Assembly: GCA_024280885.1 (NCBI GenBank)
Contig: JAJRPF010000027.1
Coordinates: 62,001 to 126,000, forward strand
Reading direction: 5' to 3'
DNA from: Planctomycetota bacterium
Lineage (GTDB): Bacteria > Planctomycetota > JAJSAM01 > JAJVHW01
Length of the DNA: 64,000 bases
Positions 16,057 through 25,900 of this stretch are shown here, piece after piece (position 1 is the stretch's first letter; each line of letters starts with the position of its first letter). A program made the translations under genes and the position numbers. The notes below the pieces were generated by a model, which made no database searches, was not told where the DNA came from, and saw nothing but the letters and a program-made list of their open reading frames with translations.

Positions 16057-18171
16057 ATGGGAACCCGATCTGTGCGTTCCGTCGCCTTCGCGATGACCCT
16101 CGCCGTGAACCTGGCCTCGGCCCAACCGTCCTTCGCCGACGACTTCGACGACGCGGACGAAGTCAGCGCCTGGACGCAGCGCCTCGAGACCGGGCGCGAG
16201 GTCGTCAATCGCGTCGTCGTCTGCTTCGACCACGGCTCGTTCCTGGCCGAGATCGGCAAGTGGGACGCGAAACAGTATTGGCCGGTACTGCTCTGGGACT
16301 CGGACCTCGTGCCGAAGTTCATCGCCGCGTTCGAGCCGGCACAGGTTCTCGTCGCCAACTATGCGACCGCGCCGAACGACGAACTCGCGGCCGGATTGCA
16401 ATCGATCGCCGCTGCGTGGGGAATTCCCCCGGAGAGCGCGCCGACGGACGCCAAGGGCTTCCTTGCGACGCTCACGGAGCGCAAGCGAACGCCGAACGGC
16501 GCGATCCTCCTCGCACCGAGTTCCCCCGAGCTTCTCGGCGGCATCGCACTGGCCGCCGGCCGCATGCAACTGCCGCTTGTGTTCGAGACGCCGGAGCCGA
16601 CCGCGAAAGCCATCAAGTCAGATCGCGTCACCGAGATCCGCAAGCGCCTGATGAGCGAGTTGAGCGCGCTCGACATCGACTTCGAGATGAAGCTCGACGA
16701 CCTGGACTTCATCACCGTCGCGTCGGACTTGCCCTTCTCGTACACCCGCACGAAGCCCGGCGTTCATCCGGGGCGCTACACGGTGGACGACGCCATCGCG
16801 CGGCACGACGGCGGCCGGCGCTGGGGTTGGGTCGGACGCCTGACAGGCGGCGACGTCCGCTCGGTGTACATGGCAATGGGCGCACTCTTCCTGCAGCCGA
16901 AGAAGGGTCTCTTCTGGAGTCGCTACAATCCGGCCAACAAGGTCTTCGGGGTCTACGACCCGCCTGCCGCACTCGAACCGTTCAACGCGTTCTTCCCGAC
17001 CGAGGCAATCCGTCATCCCGACGCAACGCTCGACCGTTGGCGCGCGGTCGAGTGGCCCCACGGCAATCAATTCGGCTTCATCTACGTCAACTCCTCGGGC
17101 GGCGCAACCAGCTGGTCCATGTCGAAGGGCAAGGCGACGCATTTCGACGTCCCCGACACCGTGCCCACGGTCGTCCATTACACGCACTCCGGCTCGGCCG
17201 GCCAGCCGTTCAACACCGACACGATCGCGGGGCGCTGGATGGCGGGCGGCGCGTACGTCTATTTCGGCAGCCATGCCGAGCCGTACCTGACGGCGTTCGT
17301 TCCACCGAGTGAACTCGCCAAGCGCGTGACCACCGGCGTGCCTCTCGGCGCGGCGATGCGGCATCTCTTCACGCCGAAGCTCATCGGGCAACGCAAGATG
17401 AAGCTCGGTGAGACGGAGAAGATGGTTCGTTTCAACATGTCCGGACCGTGGAAGCTCGCCTACTTCGGTGACCCGAGCTACCGCCTCCTCCGCGACATCC
17501 CCGAGCGCGCGGCGCCCGGCGAACTCGTCGGTCGCTACTTCACCAGCCCCGGTGCGTTCCGGCGCTTCAAGGCGAAGGGGAACGAGGCGGTCGTCGAGCA
17601 CGCCATCGCGTCACTCGGAACCGCCCGCCTGGACGAGAAGACCGTCAAGCTCGTGGACGTCCGCGCCTGGACGAAACTGGTCAAGATCGCGCCCGAGGGA
17701 CCGCTCTCGAACGCGCTCTTGCGCGAGATGCTACGCAATTGGGTGACGACGCTGCGCCGTGCGAACGCGAAGAAACTCTACTCACCGAAGTCTCTCGCGA
17801 CGCTGATGAAGGTACCGAAACCCGTTCAAGCATTGGCCGCCCGGGGAGCGTCGGCACCGGACGGCGCCCGACTCGTGACAGAGTTCGCGAAAGCATTCGT
17901 CTCGGATCTCGCGGCGCACCCCGAATCGGGCATCGCGAAGTCCCCCGCGGGCGCGCTTCCTCTTCTGGTCATGGCGTGCAGCTTCGAGCACAGCAAGGGC
18001 GCGCAGAAGACGCTCTACGCGTGGATCGTCGAGGCCGCACGCGCGCTCGAGATCGCGCCGGACGACGTCCGCAAGGCGGTTGTCGCGCAGGATTGGATCT
18101 CCGCCGCAACGCGCAAGTCCGTCGAGGCGAGCGTCAAGGGCACGCTCGCTGCGAAGAGGCCAAAGAAGTGA
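16057..18171 (+). CDS. Secreted large protein of unknown function, possibly caspase-fold-like
   Basis: A 704-residue product; the ATG at 16057 follows GAGGAG, and a signal peptide (SVAFAMTLAVNLASAQPSFA) is clear, so the in-frame extension to 15841 is rejected. The mature part starts with a Rossmann-like segment (NRVVVCFDHGSFLAEIGKW...PAQVLVANYATAPNDELAAGL), then a long central domain with HYTHSGSAGQPF and GGAYVYFGSHAEPYLTAF. The second recalls the region around the active site of gingipain-type C25 peptidases, but I cannot identify a His/Cys dyad with confidence. The C-terminal third is helical and Lys/Ala-rich (KALAARG..., ending LAAKRPKK). It is flanked by a degraded locus on one side and the ars operon on the other and appears to be monocistronic. 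Confidence 0.72.
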   Translation: MGTRSVRSVAFAMTLAVNLASAQPSFADDFDDADEVSAWTQRLETGREVVNRVVVCFDHGSFLAEIGKWDAKQYWPVLLWDSDLVPKFIAAFEPAQVLVANYATAPNDELAAGLQSIAAAWGIPPESAPTDAKGFLATLTERKRTPNGAILLAPSSPELLGGIALAAGRMQLPLVFETPEPTAKAIKSDRVTEIRKRLMSELSALDIDFEMKLDDLDFITVASDLPFSYTRTKPGVHPGRYTVDDAIARHDGGRRWGWVGRLTGGDVRSVYMAMGALFLQPKKGLFWSRYNPANKVFGVYDPPAALEPFNAFFPTEAIRHPDATLDRWRAVEWPHGNQFGFIYVNSSGGATSWSMSKGKATHFDVPDTVPTVVHYTHSGSAGQPFNTDTIAGRWMAGGAYVYFGSHAEPYLTAFVPPSELAKRVTTGVPLGAAMRHLFTPKLIGQRKMKLGETEKMVRFNMSGPWKLAYFGDPSYRLLRDIPERAAPGELVGRYFTSPGAFRRFKAKGNEAVVEHAIASLGTARLDEKTVKLVDVRAWTKLVKIAPEGPLSNALLREMLRNWVTTLRRANAKKLYSPKSLATLMKVPKPVQALAARGASAPDGARLVTEFAKAFVSDLAAHPESGIAKSPAGALPLLVMACSFEHSKGAQKTLYAWIVEAARALEIAPDDVRKAVVAQDWISAATRKSVEASVKGTLAAKRPKK

Positions 18172-18222
18172 CGTCAGTGCGCGGTGCTCGGCTGAGATTG
18201 ACCGCGCGGGCGACTCTGATCG

Positions 18223-18657
18223 TCACGCGACGCCGAGTTCGCAGAGCAATTCTTCGACGCGCCTGCGGATGCCGTCGCGTGTGATGCGTACATGCGCCAG
18301 CGCGCCGCCTTTCGGGTCCGGGAGTTTCCAGTCGCGGTAGGACGTGCCGGGGAAGACGGGGCAGGCGTCGCCGCAGCCCATGGAGATCACGACATCGGCC
18401 GCGCGCACGGCATCGGCGGCGAGGAGCTGTGGCAACTCGTCGGCCAGATCGACGCCGATCTCGCGCATCGCCTCGACCACGACAGGGTGGACGTGTTTCG
18501 CCGGCATGGATCCCGCGGAGCGCACACGCACGCGCGGCCCGGCGAGCACGCGCGTCAGGGCTGCCGCCATCTGGGAGCGCCCCGCGTTGTGGACACAGAC
18601 ATAGAGGATCTCGGGGATCCGCGGGGCATCCGTGTCGGACGATCCCGAGTCAGTCAT
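18223..18657 (-). CDS. arsC: Arsenate reductase, low-molecular-weight phosphatase type
   Basis: A 144-residue protein with the LMW-PTP P-loop [12 protein letters not shown] (CX5R near residues 21-28), where arsenate binds the first cysteine. Later it has [16 protein letters not shown], the paired cysteines of thioredoxin-coupled ArsC, and the aspartate of the WKLPDPKG motif, the general acid. It reduces arsenate to arsenite for export. It is the last gene of arsR-acr3-arsC, overlapping acr3 by 8 nt. Confidence 0.93.
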   Translation of the reverse strand: MTDSGSSDTDAPRIPEILYVCVHNAGRSQMAAALTRVLAGPRVRVRSAGSMPAKHVHPVVVEAMREIGVDLADELPQLLAADAVRAADVVISMGCGDACPVFPGTSYRDWKLPDPKGGALAHVRITRDGIRRRVEELLCELGVA

Positions 18658-19720
18658 TCGCCACCTCAGCGGGGAACCAACGGCGTCGCAGGCGCAGCGA
18701 GACGTTGACCAGCCCGATCAGCACCGGGACCTCGACGAGCGGACCGATCACCGCGGCGAAGGCGGCGCCGTGGCGGATGCCGAACGTCGCGATCGCCACC
18801 GCGATTGCCAGCTCGAAGTTGTTGGAAGCTGCGGTGAACGAGAGCGTCGCCGACTTCGCGTAGTCCGCGCCGACACGCTTCGACATCCAGAACGACACGA
18901 AGAACATCAGGCCGAAGTAGACCGTGAGGGGAATGGCGATGCGCACGACATCGAACGGGCGCTCGACGATCTGCTTGCCCTGAAACGCGAACATCACGAC
19001 GATCGTGAAGAGGAGCGCGACCAGCGTCATCGGTGCGATCCGCGGAACGAATGTGCCGTGATACCAGGCGTCCCCGCGCGCGCGGCGCAGGAAGTGTCGC
19101 GTCAACATTCCCGCGACGAACGGGATGCCGAGATAGATGCCCACGCTCTGCGCGAGTTCACCGATCGTTATGTCCACGGCGGCGCCCTCGAGCCCGATCT
19201 TGGGCGGCAGCCACGTCGCAAAGAACCACGCGTAGATCGAGAAGAAGATCACCTGGAAGATCGAGTTCAACGCCACGAGTCCGGCGCAGAACTCGGAGTC
19301 GCCGCGCGCCAGATCGTTCCAGACGAGCACCATCGCGATGCAGCGTGCGAGACCGATCAGAATCAATCCCAGCATGTACTCCGGGTAGTCGTGCAGGAAG
19401 AGCACGGCGATCCCGAACATCAACGCGGGACCGATGATCCAGTTCTGCACGAGCGAGAGCGCAACGACCTTCGGGGCGCGGAAGACCTTCCCGAGTTCCT
19501 CGTAGCGCACCTTCGCGAGTGGCGGGTACATCATGAGGACGAGCCCCACCGCGATGGGGATCGATGTGTTGCCGGCGCTGAGCGTATCCAACCACTCGGA
19601 GAGCCCCGGGAATGCGTAGCCGAGTCCCACGCCAGCGGCCATCGCGAGGAAGATCCAGAGCGTCAGGAATCGGTCGAGGAACGAGAGCGACGTGGGGCGC
19701 CCGGACTCCGGTGCGGTCAT
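18650..19720 (-). CDS. ACR3-family arsenite efflux permease
   Basis: A 356-residue, ten-helix membrane protein of normal ACR3 length. Signatures include [20 protein letters not shown] at the N-terminus, the conserved cysteine in helix 4 ([20 protein letters not shown]), and [20 protein letters not shown] near the end. ACR3 exports arsenite as an antiporter. It lies between arsR (10 nt upstream) and arsC (8 nt overlap). This family is usually named arsB or acr3 according to the annotator. Confidence 0.94.
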   Translation of the reverse strand: MTAPESGRPTSLSFLDRFLTLWIFLAMAAGVGLGYAFPGLSEWLDTLSAGNTSIPIAVGLVLMMYPPLAKVRYEELGKVFRAPKVVALSLVQNWIIGPALMFGIAVLFLHDYPEYMLGLILIGLARCIAMVLVWNDLARGDSEFCAGLVALNSIFQVIFFSIYAWFFATWLPPKIGLEGAAVDITIGELAQSVGIYLGIPFVAGMLTRHFLRRARGDAWYHGTFVPRIAPMTLVALLFTIVVMFAFQGKQIVERPFDVVRIAIPLTVYFGLMFFVSFWMSKRVGADYAKSATLSFTAASNNFELAIAVAIATFGIRHGAAFAAVIGPLVEVPVLIGLVNVSLRLRRRWFPAEVAND

Positions 19721-19730
19721 GCGAGAACAC

Positions 19731-20090
19731 TCATGGCGACGGGGAGATGTCGCACGAGAGGATCGTCGCCACGACCTCGCGCGCTGCCGCGACTCCGCGT
19801 GAGTCGGCGGCGTAGTGGGACCACGTGCCGCGCCGCGTCGCGGTCACGAGACCGGCCTCGCGGAGCACCTTCAGGTGATGCGATATCGTGGGCTGTCGCA
19901 ACTCGAAGTGCGTGACGATATCGCAGACGCAAATCGGCTCCGGGCGGGCCGCGATGAGGGCAAAGATCTCCAGGCGCGTCGGGTCTGCGAGCGCTCGAAA
20001 GAGCGTCACGGCGCGCGCGCGCACGTCCGCTCCGGCTCGCGGCTCGCGGCCGTCACGGGGACAGCAGTCGGCAGGAGCGGGCGACATCAT
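19731..20090 (-). CDS. arsR: ArsR-type arsenite-responsive repressor
   Basis: A 119-residue winged-helix protein. The ELCVCD-like metal site is here [20 protein letters not shown] (a CVC pair at the start of alpha-3), with the DNA-recognition helix [15 protein letters not shown] and the wing RRGTWSHYA. An N-terminal CCPRD adds two more cysteines. It should repress its own operon until arsenite binds. Two ATG codons in a row (20090, 20087) give the start. It is the first gene of arsR-acr3-arsC, with a likely operator just upstream. Confidence 0.93.
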   Translation of the reverse strand: MMSPAPADCCPRDGREPRAGADVRARAVTLFRALADPTRLEIFALIAARPEPICVCDIVTHFELRQPTISHHLKVLREAGLVTATRRGTWSHYAADSRGVAAAREVVATILSCDISPSP

Positions 20091-20100
20091 CCCTGCATTC

Positions 20101-20131
20101 TACGACGATAGATAGATATCCATCGATGAAT
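20101..20131. promoter_or_regulatory. Probable ArsR operator/promoter
   Basis: Immediately upstream of arsR, an AT-rich island in GC-rich DNA holds GATGGATATCTATC (read on the minus strand), an imperfect palindrome with 6 of 7 positions symmetric about GAT/ATC, plus a further GATA-type repeat. ArsR operators are typically AT-rich dyads in this position. Inferred, not proven. Confidence 0.5.
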
Positions 20132-20155
20132 AGAGCGCATGGAATGCGAGAGGGA

Positions 20156-20239
20156 GCCAGGACAACTTCGGCAGAGTTCGGAGCGAGGGCAACGCAAGCA
20201 CGACGGCTCTGCTCCGAACTCTGCCGAAGTTGTCCTGGC
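20156..20239. repeat. Palindromic repeat element, copy 1
   Basis: A perfect 29-bp inverted repeat: left arm 20156-20184, right arm 20211-20239, loop of 26 nt. The arm contains CAGGACAACTTCGGCAGAG. The loop, read on the minus strand (AGAGCCGTCG...), matches the loop of the copy at 29606-29702, so these are two inverted copies of one element about 90 bp long rather than two unrelated terminators. It lies between the ars operator and the 3' end of the beta-helix gene. Confidence 0.85.
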
Positions 20240-20275
20240 CCCGTATGGCCCGCTCCCAGCCCCCGCCGCACGCCC

Positions 20276-22267
20276 TCAGCGCGGGGCGGAGTACGTGAGC
20301 GTGCGCGTCGACCAGGGGATCTGGAGCACGGTCTCGACGACGTCGTCCGGCGGGAGGAACTCGTTCCCGTCCGCCATGAGCCGACCCTCATCGCGCGGCG
20401 CGAGATCCAGCGGGCCGTAGATGACGTTGTCGTCGATCACGAGTTCCCCTGGCGACGGGAAGGGCTCCTGCTCCATCAAGCGCTCGGAGCGGACGATCCG
20501 GTTCCCAGTGAACGTGGCAGCGCTGGCCCCCGACAGGACGCGGCCGGTGCGGCTCGGGAACGCGGTGGCGAAGCTCTTGATTCCGGAGAACGTGTTCCCG
20601 GTGAGTGTCAGCTTTGGATCGATGCGTCCCTGCGAGGCGTCGACGTTCAAGAAGAACACGTTCAGGAAGATGCCCGAGTCCATGTCTACGAAGAGGTTGT
20701 CGGTCATCTCGATCCACGTGCCGCGACGGTGGAACGCGACGGCGTAACCGCCCGATCCGGATGCGGCGCACCCCGCCTTCGCGGCCCGCGTGCCGAAGAA
20801 GACGTTGTTCGTGATGCGCACGGGGCTCTCCTGCGTCCCGCCCATCTTCATGTCGATCGAGTTCTCGCCGCACATGAGTTCGCCGGCCGGTTCGTCCAGG
20901 TACGCCTCGGACGTGAACCCCATGAAGTTGTTGTCGATGATCGTGCCCGCCCCGAGACCGTACTCATCCCCCACACGGTCGGTGTGCTGGTACGAGTCGG
21001 TGTAGTTGAGGATCACGTTGCTGACGATGCGATTGTCGGTCAGCGTCTCGTCGCTCAACTGGATGGCCACGGTGTCACCGCTGCCCCAACGCTCCGGCTG
21101 AAAGCGGCGCATGACGCAGCGTTGCACGAGATTGCGAAGCGAGTTGAAACGAATGCGCAACGGCTGCGCGCCCGTCTCATGCCAGAGGCAGCGATCGATG
21201 ACGTTGTCGGTCGCCGTGTGCAAGAAGCACGCGCTGACACCATCGGCGAAGGTCAGCCCGCGGAGGTACTGATACTTCTGGTTCCAGATCCGGAACGCGA
21301 TGAGTTGCGCCTGCCCCTCCCCGAGACGTTCCGCGGGATGCGGCGTTTCGCGCAGATCGGCGCCGACGTACGGCGCGTATGTCACCAACAGTGGCTCGGC
21401 TTCTGTGCCCGACTCGGCGATGTAGAGAGTGCCGGGCGGGAGACGGCCGGTGGAGCGCTGACGGTAATCCCCCGGCAACAGCACGATGATCTTGACGCCG
21501 AAGGTCGACGGGAAGAGCACCTCGTCGGGCCAAAGGTTCGCGGGCAACACGTCCGGGGTCATCACGTAGAGATCCGAGCGCGCCCAGAATGCGTCGGGAT
21601 CACCGATGTAGGGCGCGTCCATCTCGAAGGGCGACACGCGCCGAACCGGCGCCGGTTCACTCGTATCCGGAACCAACACGCCGCGGCGACGGAAGATCCC
21701 CTTGCGCGTCTCGCTCACGTCGCCGGTCGTCGTCACCGTGAACGCATGCCGCTCGCGGAGCTTGACGCGGGTGCCATTCTTACGCGAGTCCCGCGCCTTC
21801 GCCGTCACCCGCATGCCGGTGATCGCAACGGACGCGTCGATGGTCAGCCCCGCGGACGCCGCCATCGCCTCGACACGCGTAGCAAGCTCGCTCTCCAGTG
21901 CTACCCAACTCGCCGCGTCGTACGTGAGCACGAGCCTCTTCCCCACCGTCGCGTAGGTGCCGCGATAGCCGGCCGCACCGTCGCTTGAGGTCCACGCGCC
22001 TCCGTCCTCGATCACCACTCTGAGAAGTGTCGCGGCTGTCACGTCATCGTCCGGTGCACGGCGCAGCTTCCGGCCACCGATCCGCGCCACTCTCAGCTTG
22101 TGAACGCGCGGCCCAGCCCAGCGTCCGATGGGGTCCGGCGGAGTGGCCTTCTCACCGGCGCCAGCAACCGCACTGACGCCCCCGGAGGCGATCGTCAATG
22201 CAGCAAGGGCCAGGGCGAGCGCAACTCCTCGACACGGAGCCCGATACGACGGTGAATTCATCCGCAT
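20276..22267 (-). CDS. Secreted right-handed parallel beta-helix protein
   Basis: A 663-residue product. The ATG at 22267 is favoured because GAGGG lies 6 nt upstream; a signal peptide follows (CRGVALALALAALTIASGG). An N-terminal region (about 40-190) is a small beta domain, and the rest is a beta-helix with repeated short strands ending in Asn: GLTFADGVSACFLHTATDNVIDRCLWHETG, VSNVILNYTDS, TIIDNNFMGFTSE, ITNNVFFGT, MTDNLFVDMDSG, LTGNTFSGI, FTGNRIV, IDDNVIYG. Such folds are common in polysaccharide lyases and surface adhesins; no catalytic residues could be identified. The start lies only 16 nt from the divergent carbonic-anhydrase-like gene. Confidence 0.85.
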   Translation of the reverse strand: MRMNSPSYRAPCRGVALALALAALTIASGGVSAVAGAGEKATPPDPIGRWAGPRVHKLRVARIGGRKLRRAPDDDVTAATLLRVVIEDGGAWTSSDGAAGYRGTYATVGKRLVLTYDAASWVALESELATRVEAMAASAGLTIDASVAITGMRVTAKARDSRKNGTRVKLRERHAFTVTTTGDVSETRKGIFRRRGVLVPDTSEPAPVRRVSPFEMDAPYIGDPDAFWARSDLYVMTPDVLPANLWPDEVLFPSTFGVKIIVLLPGDYRQRSTGRLPPGTLYIAESGTEAEPLLVTYAPYVGADLRETPHPAERLGEGQAQLIAFRIWNQKYQYLRGLTFADGVSACFLHTATDNVIDRCLWHETGAQPLRIRFNSLRNLVQRCVMRRFQPERWGSGDTVAIQLSDETLTDNRIVSNVILNYTDSYQHTDRVGDEYGLGAGTIIDNNFMGFTSEAYLDEPAGELMCGENSIDMKMGGTQESPVRITNNVFFGTRAAKAGCAASGSGGYAVAFHRRGTWIEMTDNLFVDMDSGIFLNVFFLNVDASQGRIDPKLTLTGNTFSGIKSFATAFPSRTGRVLSGASAATFTGNRIVRSERLMEQEPFPSPGELVIDDNVIYGPLDLAPRDEGRLMADGNEFLPPDDVVETVLQIPWSTRTLTYSAPR

Positions 22268-22283
22268 ACGATACCCTCGCCGC

Positions 22284-22736
22284 ATGAGCTACGCCTCGCC
22301 ATTCCCCTATGAAGCGCGTCGTCTCCACGCCGCTGCGATCTACTGCTCGGACGGTCGTGTCGGCGAGCACTTCGACGACTTCCTGCAGAACAGTCTCGAT
22401 CTGCCGCACTACGACCGGGTCGCGTTACCCGGCGGCTCCGCCTGCCTGGCCGGTCACCCCGCCGCGTTCGTGCAACAGGCGAGCGTGGCCGAGGAGCTGC
22501 GCTTCCTGGTCGAAGTCCACGAGCTCGAGCGTGTCGTCTTGATCGCGCACCAAGGCTGCGGCTTCTACCGCGCCGCCCTGCAACTGCCGGACGGACTCCT
22601 CGAAGGCCAGCAGCGCACCGATTTGGCTGCGGCCGCGCGCACGGTGCGCCAGATCACGGGCCTCGAGGACGTCGAGGGCTGGTTCCTGCGCGTCACCGAC
22701 ACCGCCGTCACGTTCGAGTCGGTTCCACTCGTCTGA
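22284..22736 (+). CDS. Beta-carbonic-anhydrase-like zinc protein
   Basis: A 150-residue product, shorter than typical beta-carbonic anhydrases (about 190-220). The zinc and dyad motif is present: CSDGRVGEHF (Cys ligand, Asp-Arg pair) near residues 21-30, LPGGSACLAGHP in the middle, and VVLIAHQGCGFYRA (His and Cys ligands) near 87-100. The C-terminus ends ITGLEDVEGWFLRVTDTAVTF. CO2 hydration is possible, but SDGR in place of SDSR and the shortened core make it uncertain. The start at 22284 is set by the ATG after CTCGCCGC; no ribosome site is evident. Its stop runs directly into a half copy of the palindromic element and a remnant of an AhpD-like gene. Confidence 0.8.
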   Translation: MSYASPFPYEARRLHAAAIYCSDGRVGEHFDDFLQNSLDLPHYDRVALPGGSACLAGHPAAFVQQASVAEELRFLVEVHELERVVLIAHQGCGFYRAALQLPDGLLEGQQRTDLAAAARTVRQITGLEDVEGWFLRVTDTAVTFESVPLV

Positions 22737-22739
22737 CGG

Positions 22740-22880
22740 TACGGAGCTAGGACAACTTCGGCTCAAGGTCTACGCCGAGGCAATCCGCCATTCGATTAAT
22801 GTAGTTGGTGTGGGCTGAGCCCCACTGGAGCCCACTCCATGTGCGTCTCGTTGAGGCACACATACGGCACACAGGGAGTC
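22740..22880 (+). repeat. Flanking repeat A: half palindrome, AhpD-like 3' remnant and 19-bp motif
   Basis: 22740-22762 matches one arm of the palindromic element with one mismatch. Read on the minus strand, 22747-22810 encodes NYINRMADCLGVDLEP, almost identical to the C-terminus of the AhpD-like protein at 29717. 22800-22876 then matches 26890-27005 downstream of the kinase, in direct orientation, including TGTAGTTGGTGTGGGCTGAG and GGCACACATACGGCACACA. The repeats flank the kinase gene. Confidence 0.7.
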
Positions 22881-22953
22881 GACGGCATTCGGGCGTTGTG
22901 CCGTGCTCCGAGGCACCGCTACGGTGCGCTGTGGGGAAGGGGCACACACGCAC

Positions 22954-25900
22954 ATGAGCGATCCGCCGGAAGAGCACACCGAGGAGCCCGTTGGCGACGA
23001 CACGCCCGCGAGCCCGCCCCACCGCAACGAGGCCGAGACGGTCATGGGCTCGATCCGCGCGCTGCACGGCGACGACGCCGGAGTGAGCGTCGATCTCGAG
23101 GGAGCCAACGACTCCGGCGTCGACGCGAATCTAGCGGCTCAGAAGAGCGCTCGCTACGCGATCGACTCGGAGATCGCACGTGGCGGGATGGGCGCGATAT
23201 TCAAGGTGCGCGACCTGGATCTGCGCCGCAGCCTCGCAATGAAGGTGCTGCTCGGACGCGGTGGATCACTCGACTCGAAGGTGGACACTGACCACCTGAA
23301 CCGCTTCCTCGAGGAAGCGCAGGTCACGGCGCAGCTCGCACACCCCGGGGTTGTGCCCGTGCACGAGCTAGGTATCGACGCCGAGGGGCGCGTCTTCTTC
23401 ACGATGAGCCTCGTTCGCGGCAAGACCCTCAGCGAGATCGTCAAGCTCGCGCGCAACTACGAGGACGGCTGGACGATGACGCGCGCGGTGCAGGTGATCC
23501 TGCGCGTCTGCGAGACGATGGCGTTTGCACACGACAAGGACGTGATCCACCGCGACATCAAGCCGGACAACGTGATGATCGGGCGCTTCGGCGAGACGTA
23601 CGTGATGGACTGGGGCCTGGCGAAGGTGATGGGCCAGGAGGACCGGCACGACATCCGGATCGAGACACTGACTCCGTCGATGCCGTCGCTCGTCGAGAGC
23701 AAGCGGACCGAGAGCGGCGGGTCCGAGGACCGCGAGCGCGATCACAGCTCGCCGATCATGACGATGGACGGAGCGGTGCTCGGGACGCCGGCGTACATGC
23801 CACCGGAGCAAGCCCGTGGCCAGGTGGAAGACGTGGACATGCGCTCGGACGTCTACGCGATCGGAGCGCTGCTCTACGAGCTGCTCACGGGCCGGCCCCC
23901 CTACGTCGAGCCCGGCGCGCGCATGTCGCCCTACGTCGTGCTGGCCGCCGTCGGCATGGGACCGCCGAGGCCGATCATCGAGATCGATCCGAAGGCGCCC
24001 GAGGAGCTCGTCGCGATCTGCGAGAAGGCGATGGCTCGTGAGCGGGACGAGCGCTACGCGACCGCCGAGGAGGTCGCGGAGGACCTGCAGCGCTTCCTCT
24101 CGGGCCACGTGGTGCGCGCACACCGCGTCGGCGCGTTGATCGAGCTGAAGAAGTGGGTGGCGCGGAACAAGACGGCTGCGGCGACCGCAGCGGCAGCGCT
24201 CGTGATCATGGCAGCGGGCGGCATTGTGTACACCGTCAACGTGAATGCTGCGCGTGACGACGCAGCGGCCGCGGCGACGCGCGAGGCAGACCGAGCTCGG
24301 GAAGCGGAGACCGCGCGGGAGGATGCGGAGCGCGCACGCGACGCGAAGGACGTGGCGCTCGTCAACGCGCGCATGCTCGGGCTGGTCTCTGCCTCCGCCG
24401 AAGCAGGGCGCAGTAACGCGATGACGAGCCTACTGCTCGCGCGAGCGGCGGTGCGCACACGTGCGACGAGCAGCGCCGTGGACGCCCTGCGTGCGGCGCT
24501 GACCGAGCAGGTCGAGTTGGCGGTACTCGTCGGACACGAGGCGCCGATTGTCTCCGCAGTCTACTCACCTGACGGAAGTCGCATCCTCACGGCCTCGGAC
24601 GACAAAACGGCCCGGCTCTGGGACGCAGAGGGCCGCGAGCTCGCGGTCCTCTGCGGACACGATCAGCCACTGGCCGACGCAACGTTCTCTCGCGACGGAA
24701 CACAAATCCTCACTCGAGAGCTGGGCGACCTTGCGCGGGTCTGGGACGCCGAGGGCCGCGAGATCGCAGTCCTGCGCGGACACGAGGGGCCGCTGACCTC
24801 CGCGGTGTTCTCGCAAGACGGTTCGCGCATCCTGACGGGATCCGACGACCACACGGCGAGGCTCTGGGACAGCGAGGGCCGCGAGCTCGCTGTCCTACGT
24901 GGACACGAGGGGGAGTTGCGCTTAGCAGTGCTCTCGCCGGACGCGTCGCGAATCCTCACACGGGCAGCGGACAAGACCGCGAGGCTCTGGGACGCCGAGG
25001 GCAAGGAGCTCACGATCGACCGCGGAGGCGACAAGTTCGTGATACCCGCCGGGTTCTCACCGGATGGATCACGCCACCTCGTGGTGTTGCCCGACAACAC
25101 GGTGCGGGTCCGGGACAGCGAGGGGCGCGAGCTCGCGGTCCTCCGCGGTCACGAAGGGCAGGTGAGATCCGCGGCGTTCTCGCCGGACGGCTCCCGCATC
25201 GTCACGGCCTCGGCCGACAAGACGGCGCGAGTCTGGGACAGCGAGGGCGGCGAGCTGGCCGTACTCCGCGGACACGAACTGCCACTGATCTCCGCAGCGT
25301 ACTCGCAGGACGGGTCGCGCATCGTCACGTTGTCCCTCGACAGGGCTGTGCGGCTCTGGCACGCCGACGGCCGGAAACTGGCTGTCCTGCGCGGTCACGA
25401 GGAGATGGCCTTCATCGCACGCTTCTCGCCGGACGGATCGCAGGTTCTCACGACGGGGGGGGACAACACGGCGCGGCTCTGGGATGCCGAGGGTCAGGAG
25501 CTCGCCGTCTTCCGCGGAGCGGAGGGCATTCTGCGGAACGCCCAGTTCTCCCCGGACGGGTCGCGCGTCGTCACGGTGTCAGGCGGCAACACAGCGAAAG
25601 TCTGGGAGACCAAGAGCCGCGAACTCGGCGTGCTCCGAGGACACGAGGAGTTCGTGATCTGGGCGGCGTTCTCGCCCGACGGATCGCGCATCGTCACGGT
25701 GTCGGGAGACAAGACGGCGCGGCTCTGGGATGTCGAGGGCCGCGAACTCGCCGTCCTCCGCGGACACGAGGGCCGCGTGCTCCGCGTGGCGTTCTCGCCG
25801 GACGGATCGCGCATCGTCACCGCATCGGCCGACCACACGCTGCGTCTCTGGGACTCCGAAGGGAGGGAACTCGCCGTCCTGCGCGGACACGAGTGGTGGG

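Noticed and set aside
18632..19915. 427-codon plus-strand frame over acr3
   Set aside because: Antisense to a clear ACR3 permease.
20126..21988. 620-codon plus-strand frame over the beta-helix gene
   Set aside because: The minus strand has a signal peptide and beta-helix repeats; the plus frame begins inside the palindromic element and has no recognisable content.
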